From contig CAVGIJ010000003.1 of assembly GCA_963629305.1 (NCBI GenBank), positions 1-64,000 on the forward strand: a stretch of 64,000 nucleotides of DNA. The letters are read 5' to 3'. Under the pieces are notes generated by a model, which had not been told where the DNA came from, did no database searches, and saw nothing but the letters and a program-made list of their open reading frames with translations. Positions 49,130-57,659 of the stretch are shown one piece after another. How positions within the stretch are numbered: position 1 is the stretch's first letter; the number at the start of each line of letters is the position of its first letter. Made by a program: the position numbers and the translations under genes. The DNA is from UBA1227 sp963629305. GTDB lineage: Bacteria; Bacillota; Clostridia; Oscillospirales; Acutalibacteraceae.

Positions 49130-51226
49130 TCAGGAAAGAAGTTCCGAATAATTTTGGACGCCCTTAAGGTCCTTCTTTGAAAAATAATACTTGTAAATAT
49201 CTGCGGCTACAGATGAGCACAAGCTACCCGAATCAGCCGTTTCAACAACAATTGCCATAGCAATTTCGGGATTGTCATATGGTGCATATGAAATAAGGAA
49301 TCCGTTATTTCCTTCAAGGGTATTTCCGTTTACAACCTTCTTTATCTCAGATGTACCGGTCTTTGCGGCAGCCTTTACGGGGAGCGATGCAAATGCATTC
49401 TTACAAAACCCTTCATTTGCAACAAGATACATTCCCTCTCGTACAAGTTTAAGAGTTTTATCACTTATTTTGATCTTTGATGCAACTTCGGGAACTTTTT
49501 CAAGAATGGTATCCGAGTAGTCATACGACATTATGGACTTTACAAAATGCGGAACATATCTTGTACCGCCGTTTGCAATAGTCGCACAGTAATTACAAAG
49601 CTGAATAATTGTAAACTGATGATCAGACTGGCCGATTGCCGCCTGAAGTGTATCACCGGGTCGCCATACGCCTCCCTGTGACTCTCTGTATTCAGGCCCC
49701 GCAAGGATACCCTCAGCCTCGGAAATTTCAATACCTGTCTTCTGTCCGAGACCGAATGAGGTTGCCCATTCGTCTATTTTTTCTATTCCGACCTTACGGC
49801 TCGTTTCATAGAAAAAGCAGTTACAAGATTTATTGATAGCATTGGTTACATTCATAACGCCGTGCGCTGTATGGTAAGCACATGAGAATGTATGGTCAAG
49901 ATACGGATAGAGTCCTGTACATTTCCATGTGAAGCTTTCGTCAATTGCCTTTTCTTCAAGTGCCGCAATCGCGGTACAGGGTTTAAAAGTTGATCCCGGC
50001 TCATATGTACTCATCAAGGCCCTGTTCCAAAGAGGTGAGTTGGTAGCCTCAGCCCATGTGCTGTAATTTTCCTTCCATGTTGAATTGTCATATGATGGAT
50101 ATGTTGCACATGCTAAAATTTCGCCGCTGTTTACTTCCGTAACCACAACTGCCGCACCCGCAACAGTTGCAAGATCACCGGTAAGAGAATCAACATTTTT
50201 CTTAAGAGCATTTTGCGCAACAAGCTGGAGGTTTGTGTCAAGAGTTGTTATGACCGTATTGCCTTGTTTTGGTTTTACCGAATAGCTCTCGGATACATTG
50301 CCCTCGGAATCGGTTGAAACAGTCTTCACACCTCTCGTGCCCCGCAGATACGACTCAAGGCTCGCTTCAAGGCCGCTGCTTCCGTAATCATCTGTCATCA
50401 GATATGCATTTCTCTTTATGGTTGCTATCTCATCGTCCGAAGCATTTTCCTCTTCTGCCTTTTTCAAAGCCTCGCTGAGCTTCTCCTGTTCAGCTGTATA
50501 TGTGTCTGCGGAAATACCCGAAACTCTTCCGAGAACGTGTGGAGCGATGGTTCCGTCTGTGTATTCGCGGTAAGGAACTATCGAGTTCTCAACCCCTTTG
50601 TAGAAAGAGCTGTTTTCCATTATTACGGCAACAAGATCTGTCGGAACATCCTCGGCAAAAGTGTAAAGGACGGAATTCGAAAATCCGATTTTCTTCATCT
50701 CGACGCAGACGGAAGCAATCTTTATCGCGTCCTCTTTGCTGTAATCTTCAAGTTCATATCTCTTTACAAGCGCTGTCATGCAGTTCTCAGCGGTTGCGTA
50801 GCTGTTAAGATTCAGCATCTCAGATGATTTGAGCCATTTGATATCGTCATCTCTGTCCTCGGAGTACGAATATGTTCCGTCAGAATTTAAAATTATCGGT
50901 AAATTGTTTATGTATTCCTGATTGTTTTCCTCAAAAAGTTTTATGAGCGAGATAATTATTTCATCCCTCTCCTCCTGTTCTTTCGGAAAATATGCATAAT
51001 TGAAAATTATAGAATTGCCCTGCCTGTTGGTTACAAGCGGAGAGCCGTTGCGATCAAGGATTTCACCTCTCGCAGCATCTACGGTAATACTGTATGATTT
51101 TACAGTGTTTTTTGTATGTTTGTCTTTATCAATAACCTGAATTTTGAAGAGAACACCGATAAAAACCGCAAATGCAAGTACAAACAGTACGCTTACAACT
51201 ATGCTGCGAATTTTTGTATTTTTCAC
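49130..51226 (-). CDS. mrdA: Class B penicillin-binding protein (PBP2/MrdA type)
   Basis: 698 residues from the GTG at 51226, eight bases behind AAAGGAG; the ATG at 51244 lies before that site. One N-terminal membrane helix, a dimerisation domain (GEILDRNGSPLVTNRQGNSI), and a transpeptidase domain with SxxK in GSTFKP (about Ser412), SxN in SCN and KTG in AAAKTGTSE. It crosslinks lateral-wall peptidoglycan and sits directly after mreD, the elongation (rod) cluster. Confidence 0.93.
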   Translation of the reverse strand: MKNTKIRSIVVSVLFVLAFAVFIGVLFKIQVIDKDKHTKNTVKSYSITVDAARGEILDRNGSPLVTNRQGNSIIFNYAYFPKEQEERDEIIISLIKLFEENNQEYINNLPIILNSDGTYSYSEDRDDDIKWLKSSEMLNLNSYATAENCMTALVKRYELEDYSKEDAIKIASVCVEMKKIGFSNSVLYTFAEDVPTDLVAVIMENSSFYKGVENSIVPYREYTDGTIAPHVLGRVSGISADTYTAEQEKLSEALKKAEEENASDDEIATIKRNAYLMTDDYGSSGLEASLESYLRGTRGVKTVSTDSEGNVSESYSVKPKQGNTVITTLDTNLQLVAQNALKKNVDSLTGDLATVAGAAVVVTEVNSGEILACATYPSYDNSTWKENYSTWAEATNSPLWNRALMSTYEPGSTFKPCTAIAALEEKAIDESFTWKCTGLYPYLDHTFSCAYHTAHGVMNVTNAINKSCNCFFYETSRKVGIEKIDEWATSFGLGQKTGIEISEAEGILAGPEYRESQGGVWRPGDTLQAAIGQSDHQFTIIQLCNYCATIANGGTRYVPHFVKSIMSYDYSDTILEKVPEVASKIKISDKTLKLVREGMYLVANEGFCKNAFASLPVKAAAKTGTSEIKKVVNGNTLEGNNGFLISYAPYDNPEIAMAIVVETADSGSLCSSVAADIYKYYFSKKDLKGVQNYSELLS

Positions 51227-51272
51227 AGTGCTCTCTCCTTTCATGGTATGATTAAAAATTAATTTTCAATAA

Positions 51273-51833
51273 TCAATTAGGGCGAATAACCCGTGATTTA
51301 TGCGGATAACGATCCTTAAGCTTGCGCAGAAATTTTCTCATAAGTATGTAGAAAACCGGTGTAAAGATAAAGGTATACACCATAGACGGCAGATAAAACG
51401 TTACAAACAACAGCAAACCACCCTCAATGCCTCTGCAGATAACAAAGATAAACCAGTGAAGAACCGCGTACAATACAATTGCGGCAGCTGATAAAAGCAA
51501 TGCAGTCGAAAGGTTATTTCTCATAAGATAGTTTATAAGCAGTCCTACAATCGTTGCAATAACCATGAGAAAAAGTGCGTTGAATCCATCTCCGCGCGCG
51601 GCTGTTGCATCCCATATGGCACCTGCAAAAACCCCCATAAGTGTTGCGGCCAGATCCCGCTCAAACATTGCAATACCAACCACTGTAGGTATAAGCAAGA
51701 AGGCATGAGCACCGAAAACCGTCGGGAACATATGGGGAGTATTTTGAAGCACACCGACAAAAAGAATCAGAAAAATAAAACCGATACGTCGGATATAAAG
51801 ATTCATTTTTGATTTTGAAATTGCTTTCGTCAC
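51273..51833 (-). CDS. mreD: Rod shape-determining protein MreD
   Basis: 186 residues, five or six membrane helices. FLLIPTVVGIAMFERDLAAT and FAGAIWDATAARGDGFNALF are typical MreD features. It begins 11 bases after the mreC stop. MreD couples MreB/MreC to the PBP2/RodA synthase. Confidence 0.93.
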   Translation of the reverse strand: MTKAISKSKMNLYIRRIGFIFLILFVGVLQNTPHMFPTVFGAHAFLLIPTVVGIAMFERDLAATLMGVFAGAIWDATAARGDGFNALFLMVIATIVGLLINYLMRNNLSTALLLSAAAIVLYAVLHWFIFVICRGIEGGLLLFVTFYLPSMVYTFIFTPVFYILMRKFLRKLKDRYPHKSRVIRPN

Positions 51834-51844
51834 GGTAAAACCCT

Positions 51845-52708
51845 CTATTCGGAAACTGTTTGACTTACGCCTTGACCGTTGAAATCGGTAATAATAAGCG
51901 CGTCCTCGAGATTGTCTATGTCTGCGCTCGGCTCGATAACTGCGTAGGATGAGATGTCGCTGTCCTCATTTTTTACTTCCTTAACCGTACCTACAATAAG
52001 GTCTCTCGGATAAACTCCGCCGATGCCGGTGGTACATACAACACCGCCCGCGGCAATAGAGGTATTTCTGTCAAGTCCGGAAAGTCTGCAAAAGCCCTCT
52101 TTTGAGAGAGATGCGGTATTCGAAACAAAGCCTGTTTCTCTTGTGCGTACTTCATATGCACTTACATTGACGTTCGGATCAAGAATGGTAGAAACAACGC
52201 AGTATGTAGCGGAAACCTTGGTTACTACGCCGACTAGCTGTCCCTTACCGTATATGACCGGGTCATTGACAGATATCCCGTCAGCACTACCCTTATTAAA
52301 AGTAAACGTTGTAAAAGCATTTGAGGAATCTCTTCCTATGATTACCGCCGACACGAACTTGTAGTCCGGATTCGACTCCTTTATCTCAAGAGCACCCTCA
52401 TAAAGCTCAAGCTTCTGCTTTGTCTGTTCATAGTCGGCAAGTCTTGACTGAAGATCGGCAATTTCACTCTCGAGGTCTTCAATCTCCGCCTTGTATTTTT
52501 CCTTTGATGTAAAAAAATCCCTGACCTTTGTAAAGCCTTTTCCGACCGCTGCCGCGCCTCTGTAAACAGGCTGCACCACCGTCCCCATTGCCGTTGACAA
52601 CGGAGAACTGCCTCGGGCTGTTACCACAGCAAATATGATAAAAGCAAGCAATACCGTGAGCAACGCAACAAGGATTTTAAACCATGTGCTTTTAAAAAAC
52701 TTCTTCAT
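51845..52708 (-). CDS. mreC: Rod shape-determining protein MreC
   Basis: 287 residues. One N-terminal membrane helix, a coiled coil (about residues 70-105: EKYKAEIEDLESEIADLQSR), then beta domains with VIGRDSSNAFTTFTFNKGSA and GVVCTTGIGGVYPRDLIVGT. It is a periplasmic-side scaffold of the elongasome. A hairpin at 52747-52770 separates it from mreB. Confidence 0.95.
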   Translation of the reverse strand: MKKFFKSTWFKILVALLTVLLAFIIFAVVTARGSSPLSTAMGTVVQPVYRGAAAVGKGFTKVRDFFTSKEKYKAEIEDLESEIADLQSRLADYEQTKQKLELYEGALEIKESNPDYKFVSAVIIGRDSSNAFTTFTFNKGSADGISVNDPVIYGKGQLVGVVTKVSATYCVVSTILDPNVNVSAYEVRTRETGFVSNTASLSKEGFCRLSGLDRNTSIAAGGVVCTTGIGGVYPRDLIVGTVKEVKNEDSDISSYAVIEPSADIDNLEDALIITDFNGQGVSQTVSE

Positions 52709-52746
52709 AGGTAAACCACCAAAAATTTGTTGTCAAACAGACTGAA

Positions 52747-52770
52747 AAGGGGCTTTGTAAAAAGCCCCTT
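52747..52770 (-). terminator. Possible leaky terminator between mreB and mreC
   Basis: AAGGGGCTTT (52747-52756) pairs with AAAGCCCCTT (52761-52770) around a 4-base loop. The minus strand continues only TTCAG, so termination would be partial, letting mreB be made in excess of mreCD. Confidence 0.5.
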
Positions 52771-52774
52771 GTTT

Positions 52775-53794
52775 TTAGTCATAATTCTTTGAACTTGTGA
52801 GACTCAGCATGTCATTTTCAAGACACACGCCCGTGCCGTCAACCACGCAGTCAAGTGGATTTTCAGCGACATGTACCGGCATTCCGGTCTCTGCCGAGAT
52901 AAGACGGTCAAGTCCTCGAAGGAGTGCTCCTCCTCCGGTAAGCATGATTCCCTGATCAATGATATCCGCCGCAAGCTCCGGAGGAGTTTTTTCAAGTGTT
53001 GATCTTATTGCATCAAGCACCTGATTCACACTGTCGGAAAGCGCCTCTCTGACTTCCTCGGAAGTTATTTCAACATTTTTCGGAAGACCGTCAACAAGGT
53101 TTCTTCCCTTTATGTCTATAGCGCCCTCACCCTCGTAAGGATAAGCAGAACCGATTTTTATTTTTATCTCTTCTGCGGTACGCTCACCGATAAGAAGATT
53201 GTATTTTCTCTTTACGTAAGCAATGATTGCGTCATCGAAGCTGTCACCTGCAACTCTTGCCGAACAAGATGTTACAATGTCGCCGAGAGAGATAACCGCA
53301 ACCTCTGCTGTACCGCCTCCTATGTCAACGACCATTGAACCGGTAGCCTCTGATACCGGAAGTCCGGCACCGATAGCAGCTGCCATAGGCTCCTCAATAA
53401 GGCTTACCTGTTTTGCACCTGCCGAACGTGCAGCGTCATGTACGGCTCTGCGCTCAACCTCTGTAACTCCCGACGGAATACAGATCATAACTCTTGCCTT
53501 TGTAAGAGGGGATGAACTCATTGCTCTTTTTATAAACTCTTTAAGCATATCTGCTGTTATGTCAAAGTCAGCGATAACACCGTCCTTCAAAGGACGTACT
53601 GCTGTGATTGAGCCCGGTGTACGACCTATCATCTGCTTTGCTTCCGATCCTACAGCAACAACTCTGTTCGGATTTGAGCGAACGTCAACGGCAACAACCG
53701 ACGGTTCTCTGATAACAATACCCTTGCCCTTTACAAAAACAAGTGTATTGGCTGTTCCGAGATCTATACCAATGTCTTGTGTAAAAAGTAACAT
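52775..53794 (-). CDS. mreB: Rod shape-determining protein MreB
   Basis: 339 residues. Actin-like ATPase: phosphate 1 DIGIDLGTANTLVFVKGKGI, phosphate 2 MVVDIGGGTAEVAVISLG, adenosine site IMLTGGGALLRGLD. It organises lateral wall synthesis. First gene of mreB-C-D-PBP2-minD, from the promoter at 53826-53854. Confidence 0.97.
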   Translation of the reverse strand: MLLFTQDIGIDLGTANTLVFVKGKGIVIREPSVVAVDVRSNPNRVVAVGSEAKQMIGRTPGSITAVRPLKDGVIADFDITADMLKEFIKRAMSSSPLTKARVMICIPSGVTEVERRAVHDAARSAGAKQVSLIEEPMAAAIGAGLPVSEATGSMVVDIGGGTAEVAVISLGDIVTSCSARVAGDSFDDAIIAYVKRKYNLLIGERTAEEIKIKIGSAYPYEGEGAIDIKGRNLVDGLPKNVEITSEEVREALSDSVNQVLDAIRSTLEKTPPELAADIIDQGIMLTGGGALLRGLDRLISAETGMPVHVAENPLDCVVDGTGVCLENDMLSLTSSKNYD

Positions 53795-53825
53795 TTTAAA
53801 GACTCCTTTTTAATTTTACGTCTGT

Positions 53826-53854
53826 ATTATACCCCACAGATTATCATTTCTCAA
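53826..53854 (-). promoter_or_regulatory. Promoter of the mre cluster
   Basis: Minus strand: -35 TTGAGA (53849-53854), 17 bases, -10 TATAAT (53826-53831), 32 bases before the mreB ATG. Confidence 0.65.
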
Positions 53855-53872
53855 CGCATATTTTTATTAAAT

Positions 53873-54457
53873 TTATCTTACGGGATAAACCCCGTATCTT
53901 TCAAGACTTCTTGCAACTCTGGCAATCGGCAGACCGACAACATTGAAGTAGTCACCGTGTATTTTCTCTACGAGCAGACTTCCGATACCCTGAATACCGT
54001 ATGCACCGGCCTTATCCATTGGTTCACGCGTGGCAATGTAATCATCTATCTGCTGCTCAGTAAGCTCATAGAAATAAACATCCGTTTTTTCGGTAAAAGT
54101 TTCCGTCATCGAGGCAGAGACCAGAGAAACCGATGTATATACCTGATGCTTTTTCCCGGAGAGATTTGTAAGCATTTCCTTTGCGTTCTTTTCGTCGGTC
54201 GGCTTTAAAAGTACTTTGCCGTCACTGACTACTATAGTATCTGCGCCAAGTACAACCGACCCAAGTTTTGTCACCGGAGGAAGAGTCGAAAACACCTGAT
54301 TTGCTTTTTCAAAGGATATTGTCTCAATTCCTCTTCTGGGGTTGTCAAGCGACACCCGGCTCTCATCAAATTCCGACGGAATAATGCTGAAGTCATACCC
54401 CACAGACGACAGTATCCTGCTTCGCCTCGGGGATTTGGATGCAAGAATCAAGTCCAT
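53873..54457 (-). CDS. maf: Maf-like nucleotide pyrophosphatase
   Basis: 194 residues. DLILASKSPRRSRILSSVGY is the Maf signature, followed by the PSEFDES motif, VVLGADTIVVSDGKVLLKPT and KAGAYGIQGIGSLLVEKIHG. Maf proteins hydrolyse dTTP/UTP or modified nucleotides and influence septation. It sits upstream of mreB, its usual place. Confidence 0.96.
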   Translation of the reverse strand: MDLILASKSPRRSRILSSVGYDFSIIPSEFDESRVSLDNPRRGIETISFEKANQVFSTLPPVTKLGSVVLGADTIVVSDGKVLLKPTDEKNAKEMLTNLSGKKHQVYTSVSLVSASMTETFTEKTDVYFYELTEQQIDDYIATREPMDKAGAYGIQGIGSLLVEKIHGDYFNVVGLPIARVARSLERYGVYPVR

Positions 54458-54481
54458 ATTTTCACCTATTTTCTTTAAGTC

Positions 54482-54513
54482 AAAAAAGGCACCGACTGTG
54501 TATGTCGATGCCC
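54482..54513 (-). terminator. Terminator after the CD1247-like gene
   Basis: GGCACCGAC (54488-54496) pairs with GTCGATGCC (54504-54512, one G-T pair); the minus strand ends in TTTTTT (54482-54487). Confidence 0.85.
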
Positions 54514-54526
54514 CAGAAGTTCTGAC

Positions 54527-54994
54527 TTATTTTGCTTCCGTATTTGCCGGAGCAGCTTCGTCCTCAAACTCAATTTCGAATTCGAGCTTTTCACCGCAGT
54601 TCGGGCATGTTGTAGCACCCTCATCGAGGATTCCTTCGTCCACACAAATAGTCTCGTGACAAGCAGGGCACTCTACTTCGTAGTACTCCATTTCATCGCC
54701 GCAACAACCGCATCCGCAGTCACAGTCATCGTAATCATCGTCACAGCAACAATCATCATCAAGACAGTCACACTCACCGTAGATAAGTTCTTCAAGACTT
54801 CCGAGATCCTCATCAACCTCATCAAGCTGCTGAGCCATGATATCTACTGTGTCATCTATGTCTGTTGTTGTCTCTGCAATATCTTCAAGAACGTCGATAA
54901 TCGCATTGAACATCTTTGTTTCTGCCTTTTCGGCATTTAAGTTAAGTCCTTCTGCAAGCCCCTTAAGGTATGCAACCTTTTCAATAACCGTCAT
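54527..54994 (-). CDS. CD1247 N-terminal-domain protein with Cys/Asp-rich linker and zinc ribbon
   Basis: 155 residues from the second of two tandem ATGs (54994 or 54997), eight bases behind GGAGG. The helical start TVIEKVAYLKGLAEGLNLNA matches the CD1247 N-terminal domain found in Clostridia. The middle (about 75-105) is extremely rich in Cys and Asp (GECDCLDDDCCCDDD and CDCGCGCCGDE), and the end is a zinc ribbon, VECPACHETICVDEG...CPNCGEKLEFE. The function is unknown; metal binding is very likely. It follows efp by 23 bases and is presumably co-transcribed. Confidence 0.8.
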   Translation of the reverse strand: MTVIEKVAYLKGLAEGLNLNAEKAETKMFNAIIDVLEDIAETTTDIDDTVDIMAQQLDEVDEDLGSLEELIYGECDCLDDDCCCDDDYDDCDCGCGCCGDEMEYYEVECPACHETICVDEGILDEGATTCPNCGEKLEFEIEFEDEAAPANTEAK

Positions 54995-55019
54995 CATCTG
55001 TACCTCCAATGACCTGCCA

Positions 55020-55577
55020 TTATGCACGGCCCATATATTCCCCTGTTCTCGTGTCAATCTGAATTACTTCGCCTTCATCAATGAAGAGAGGAACCTTAAC
55101 CTCTGCACCGGTTTCAAGAGTTGCAGGCTTTGTGGCATTCGTTGCTGTGTCGCCCTTGAATCCCGGATCTGTCTGTGTAACCGTAAGCTCAACAAAGTTC
55201 GGTGGCTCTACGCCGAAAACCTTTCCCTTGTATGAAAGAACACGGCAAACCATGTTTTCCTTTACAAACTTGAAGTTGTCAGAAAGCTCTGACTCATTGA
55301 TAGGAACAAGCTCATATGTTTCCTGATCCATGAAGTAATAAAGATCTCCGTCATTATAAGAATATTCCATATCTTTTCTCTCGACAAAAGCTGTCGGGAA
55401 TTTTGCTGTTGGGTTGTAACTCTTTTCAACTACTGCCCCTGTAATAACATTCTTTGTCTTTGTTCTTACGAACGCAGCACCTTTACCCGGCTTTACATGT
55501 TGGAATTCAACAACCTGAAGAACCTGTCCCTCTTCTTCAAAAGTAACGCCGTTTCTGAAATCTCCCGCTGATATCAT
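55020..55577 (-). CDS. efp: Elongation factor P
   Basis: 185 residues, three beta domains. MISAGDFRNGVTFEEEGQVL and VEFQHVKPGKGAAFVRTKTK contain the loop whose Lys is modified in many bacteria. The end EVIQIDTRTGEYMGRA is typical. EF-P relieves stalling at polyproline. Promoter at 55616-55644. Confidence 0.97.
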   Translation of the reverse strand: MISAGDFRNGVTFEEEGQVLQVVEFQHVKPGKGAAFVRTKTKNVITGAVVEKSYNPTAKFPTAFVERKDMEYSYNDGDLYYFMDQETYELVPINESELSDNFKFVKENMVCRVLSYKGKVFGVEPPNFVELTVTQTDPGFKGDTATNATKPATLETGAEVKVPLFIDEGEVIQIDTRTGEYMGRA

Positions 55578-55615
55578 AAAATAAACCTCCGATTGTACAT
55601 TTGTATACGCGTACT

Positions 55616-55644
55616 ATTGTATATTAGTCACTGTGTTTTTTCAA
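55616..55644 (-). promoter_or_regulatory. Promoter of efp and the CD1247-like gene
   Basis: Minus strand: -35 TTGAAA (55639-55644), 17 bases, -10 TACAAT (55616-55621). Confidence 0.6.
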
Positions 55645-55668
55645 GAGTTTTTTGTGTCTACAATGTAA

Positions 55669-56745
55669 TTAATATAAAACTGTCAGTTCTTTCGGCAATG
55701 TAGCAAAATTGATTGCCCCGCCCTCTGTTACATACAACATATCTTCAATTCTTACGCCGAATTTACCCGGTATGTATATACCCGGTTCAACCGTCACTAC
55801 ATTGCCGGGCAGAAGAACAATATGTTCGTCTGCCACCGGCGAAAGGTTGGGGGACTCGTGAATTTCCACTCCGACTCCGTGTCCGGTGCTGTGGGTGAAG
55901 TATTTACCGTAGCCCGCGTTACTTATGATGTCGCGGCAAACGGCATCCGCACCTTTCGCGGTAATGCCGGCGCACAGTGCGTCCACACCGGCAGACTGTG
56001 CTTTCAGCACAGTCTCGTAAACGCGTCGCTGCTCATCACTCACAAAGCCCACCGCAAGCGTGCGGGTGGTGTCTGAGTGATAGCCCTCATAAACCGCACC
56101 GAAATCAATCGTTACGAAATCTCCGTTTTCTATGGCCGTATTTCCCGGAACGCCGTGCGGTTTAGACGAGTTTACGCCGGTGACGACTATGGTATCAAAA
56201 GAGATACCCTGCGCGCCGGCCTTTCTCATTTGGTACTCAAGTTCCAGCGCAATATCCCGCTCAAGAACTCCCGGTTTTATAAGAGACAAAATATTTTTGA
56301 ACCCTTCTTCGGCAATCTGCTGTGCCCTAAGCAGCTTAAGACGTTCCTCCTCTGTTTTAACAGAGCGCAAGTCTTTCATATATCCGTCAAGTTCTTCGGT
56401 ATACAGCATATCAAAGTTTTCGAGATAAGCCCTGTACTTTGCAGCAGTGAAAACAGTTACCCTTGAAATTTCAAGAAGGACCTCACGGACACCGTATCCT
56501 TTCATGATAAGGTTGAGCTGATCTTTAAAGCCTCCGGGCTTTCCGAGAACAACATCGCAATCGGTTATCTGCGCCGAAGCCGCCTCAATATACCTTCCGT
56601 CCGTTATAAGGGTGCTTCCTTCTTTTGAAACGACAAGCACCGCATCCGAAACCTCAAAGCCCGTAAGGTAGAGTATACTTTCTTCACTGAAAATAAGTGC
56701 AACCGTCTTAGGTCTCAACCTTTTTGATAATTCCTTAATCTTCAT
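55669..56745 (-). CDS. Xaa-Pro aminopeptidase (M24B)
   Basis: 358 residues from the ATG at 56745; codons upstream to 56790 lie inside the yqeG end. The pita-bread domain has the metal ligands: Asp in TIDFGAVYEGYHSDTTRTLA (two), His in HSTGHGVGVEIHESPNLSPV, Glu in TVEPGIYIPGKFGVRIEDM (two). An N-terminal creatinase-like domain occupies about residues 1-120. It releases N-terminal residues next to proline. It overlaps yqeG by 11 bases and precedes efp. Confidence 0.92.
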   Translation of the reverse strand: MKIKELSKRLRPKTVALIFSEESILYLTGFEVSDAVLVVSKEGSTLITDGRYIEAASAQITDCDVVLGKPGGFKDQLNLIMKGYGVREVLLEISRVTVFTAAKYRAYLENFDMLYTEELDGYMKDLRSVKTEEERLKLLRAQQIAEEGFKNILSLIKPGVLERDIALELEYQMRKAGAQGISFDTIVVTGVNSSKPHGVPGNTAIENGDFVTIDFGAVYEGYHSDTTRTLAVGFVSDEQRRVYETVLKAQSAGVDALCAGITAKGADAVCRDIISNAGYGKYFTHSTGHGVGVEIHESPNLSPVADEHIVLLPGNVVTVEPGIYIPGKFGVRIEDMLYVTEGGAINFATLPKELTVLY

Positions 56746-57271
56746 CCTTGTACTTCCTGTCTTGGTAAGCGAAAATAATTTTTTCCGCAAATCTCCTTAT
56801 CCTAAAACTTACCACATTTTGTTTTTCTTTTTCACGAGGGTAAACATATATGCTGCAAAAGCCCATGAGATTTGCTCCGAGTATATCCGTAAAAAGCTGA
56901 TCACCGATCATACAAATATGTGACGGCTTTGTAAAAAATCTGATCACACATCTTATATACCCAAACGGCAACGGTTTACAGGCAAGACCTATAACAGGTA
57001 TGTCATATTGGTCCGCCAATATCTTCGCACGGGACGCCTTTGCATTTGAAAGCAAAACAACCTTCAAGCCCGCATCCTTCAGGCTTTGTATCCATTCTTC
57101 CGCACCGGGAAGCGGATTTGTTGTCCGATCAAAAGAAGTTGTGTTGTCCGCGTCAAGTGCCACCGCTTTTATCCCCTTTGAGATAAGCTCACACGGTTCT
57201 ATCTCGGTTATGCTGAGGCGTCGTTTACCGGTTTTAAAAAGTCTGTGTAAGACCCCTTTTGTATTTCTCAT
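56735..57271 (-). CDS. yqeG: YqeG-family HAD IIIA phosphatase
   Basis: 178 residues from the ATG at 57271 behind GGAGG. Motif I AVALDADNTTSF has Asp-x-Asp, motif II is VVLLSNAKAS, motif III lies in KPLPFGYIRCV, and motif IV is CMIGDQLFTDILGANLMG. YqeG proteins are phosphatidylglycerophosphatase-like in some bacteria. The C-terminal basic helix may touch the membrane. It heads the yqeG-pepP pair. Confidence 0.9.
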   Translation of the reverse strand: MRNTKGVLHRLFKTGKRRLSITEIEPCELISKGIKAVALDADNTTSFDRTTNPLPGAEEWIQSLKDAGLKVVLLSNAKASRAKILADQYDIPVIGLACKPLPFGYIRCVIRFFTKPSHICMIGDQLFTDILGANLMGFCSIYVYPREKEKQNVVSFRIRRFAEKIIFAYQDRKYKDED

Positions 57272-57329
57272 AAGTTTTCCTCCCGCAAAATAAGTCACAA
57301 AATTATAGTAACACATCCGAGAAAAATAA

Positions 57330-57368
57330 AAAAGGTTCTCTGTGCCGCTCTCGGCAAAAGAACCTTTT
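57330..57368 (-). terminator. Terminator after rpsU
   Basis: AAAAGGTTCT (57330-57339) pairs with AGAACCTTTT (57359-57368), with an inner GCCG/CGGC stem; minus-strand T tract follows. Eight bases after the rpsU stop. Confidence 0.8.
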
Positions 57369-57375
57369 CTCTTAA

Positions 57376-57552
57376 TTATTTGTACTTGCGCTTACGAGCA
57401 GCTTCTGATTTTTTCTTTCTCTTTACAGAAGGCTTTTCGTAATGCTCTCTCTTTCGTACTTCCTGAATAACACCATCGCGTGATGTCTGTCTCTTAAAAC
57501 GTCTGAGAGCACTGTCGAGAGATTCATTCTCTTTAACTTTTACCTGGCTCAT
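57376..57552 (-). CDS. rpsU: 30S ribosomal protein S21
   Basis: 58 residues. MSQVKVKENESLDSALRRFK, RQTSRDGVIQEVRKREHYEK and a Lys/Arg-rich tail (KPSVKRKKKSEAARKRKYK) identify S21. It assists initiation on mRNAs at the 30S platform. GGAGGGAGGG lies just upstream. It has its own perfect promoter with a dyad over the start site (57600-57652). Confidence 0.97.
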   Translation of the reverse strand: MSQVKVKENESLDSALRRFKRQTSRDGVIQEVRKREHYEKPSVKRKKKSEAARKRKYK

Positions 57553-57599
57553 TTATATGTCCCTCCCTCCGAAATGTAGGGTTAAATATTATAATTACA

Positions 57600-57652
57600 A
57601 GTCCATACAGTATGGACTGTCACATTATACAGCAGCAAGCAATAATTGTCAA
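57600..57652 (-). promoter_or_regulatory. rpsU promoter with 19-bp dyad at the start site
   Basis: Minus strand: -35 TTGACA (57647-57652), 17 bases, -10 TATAAT (57624-57629). Immediately downstream AGTCCATAC-A-GTATGGACT (57600-57618 on the plus strand) forms a perfect 9-bp inverted repeat with one central base, covering the expected start. It could be a repressor site or a 5' RNA hairpin. Confidence 0.75.
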
Positions 57653-57659
57653 ACAAAAA

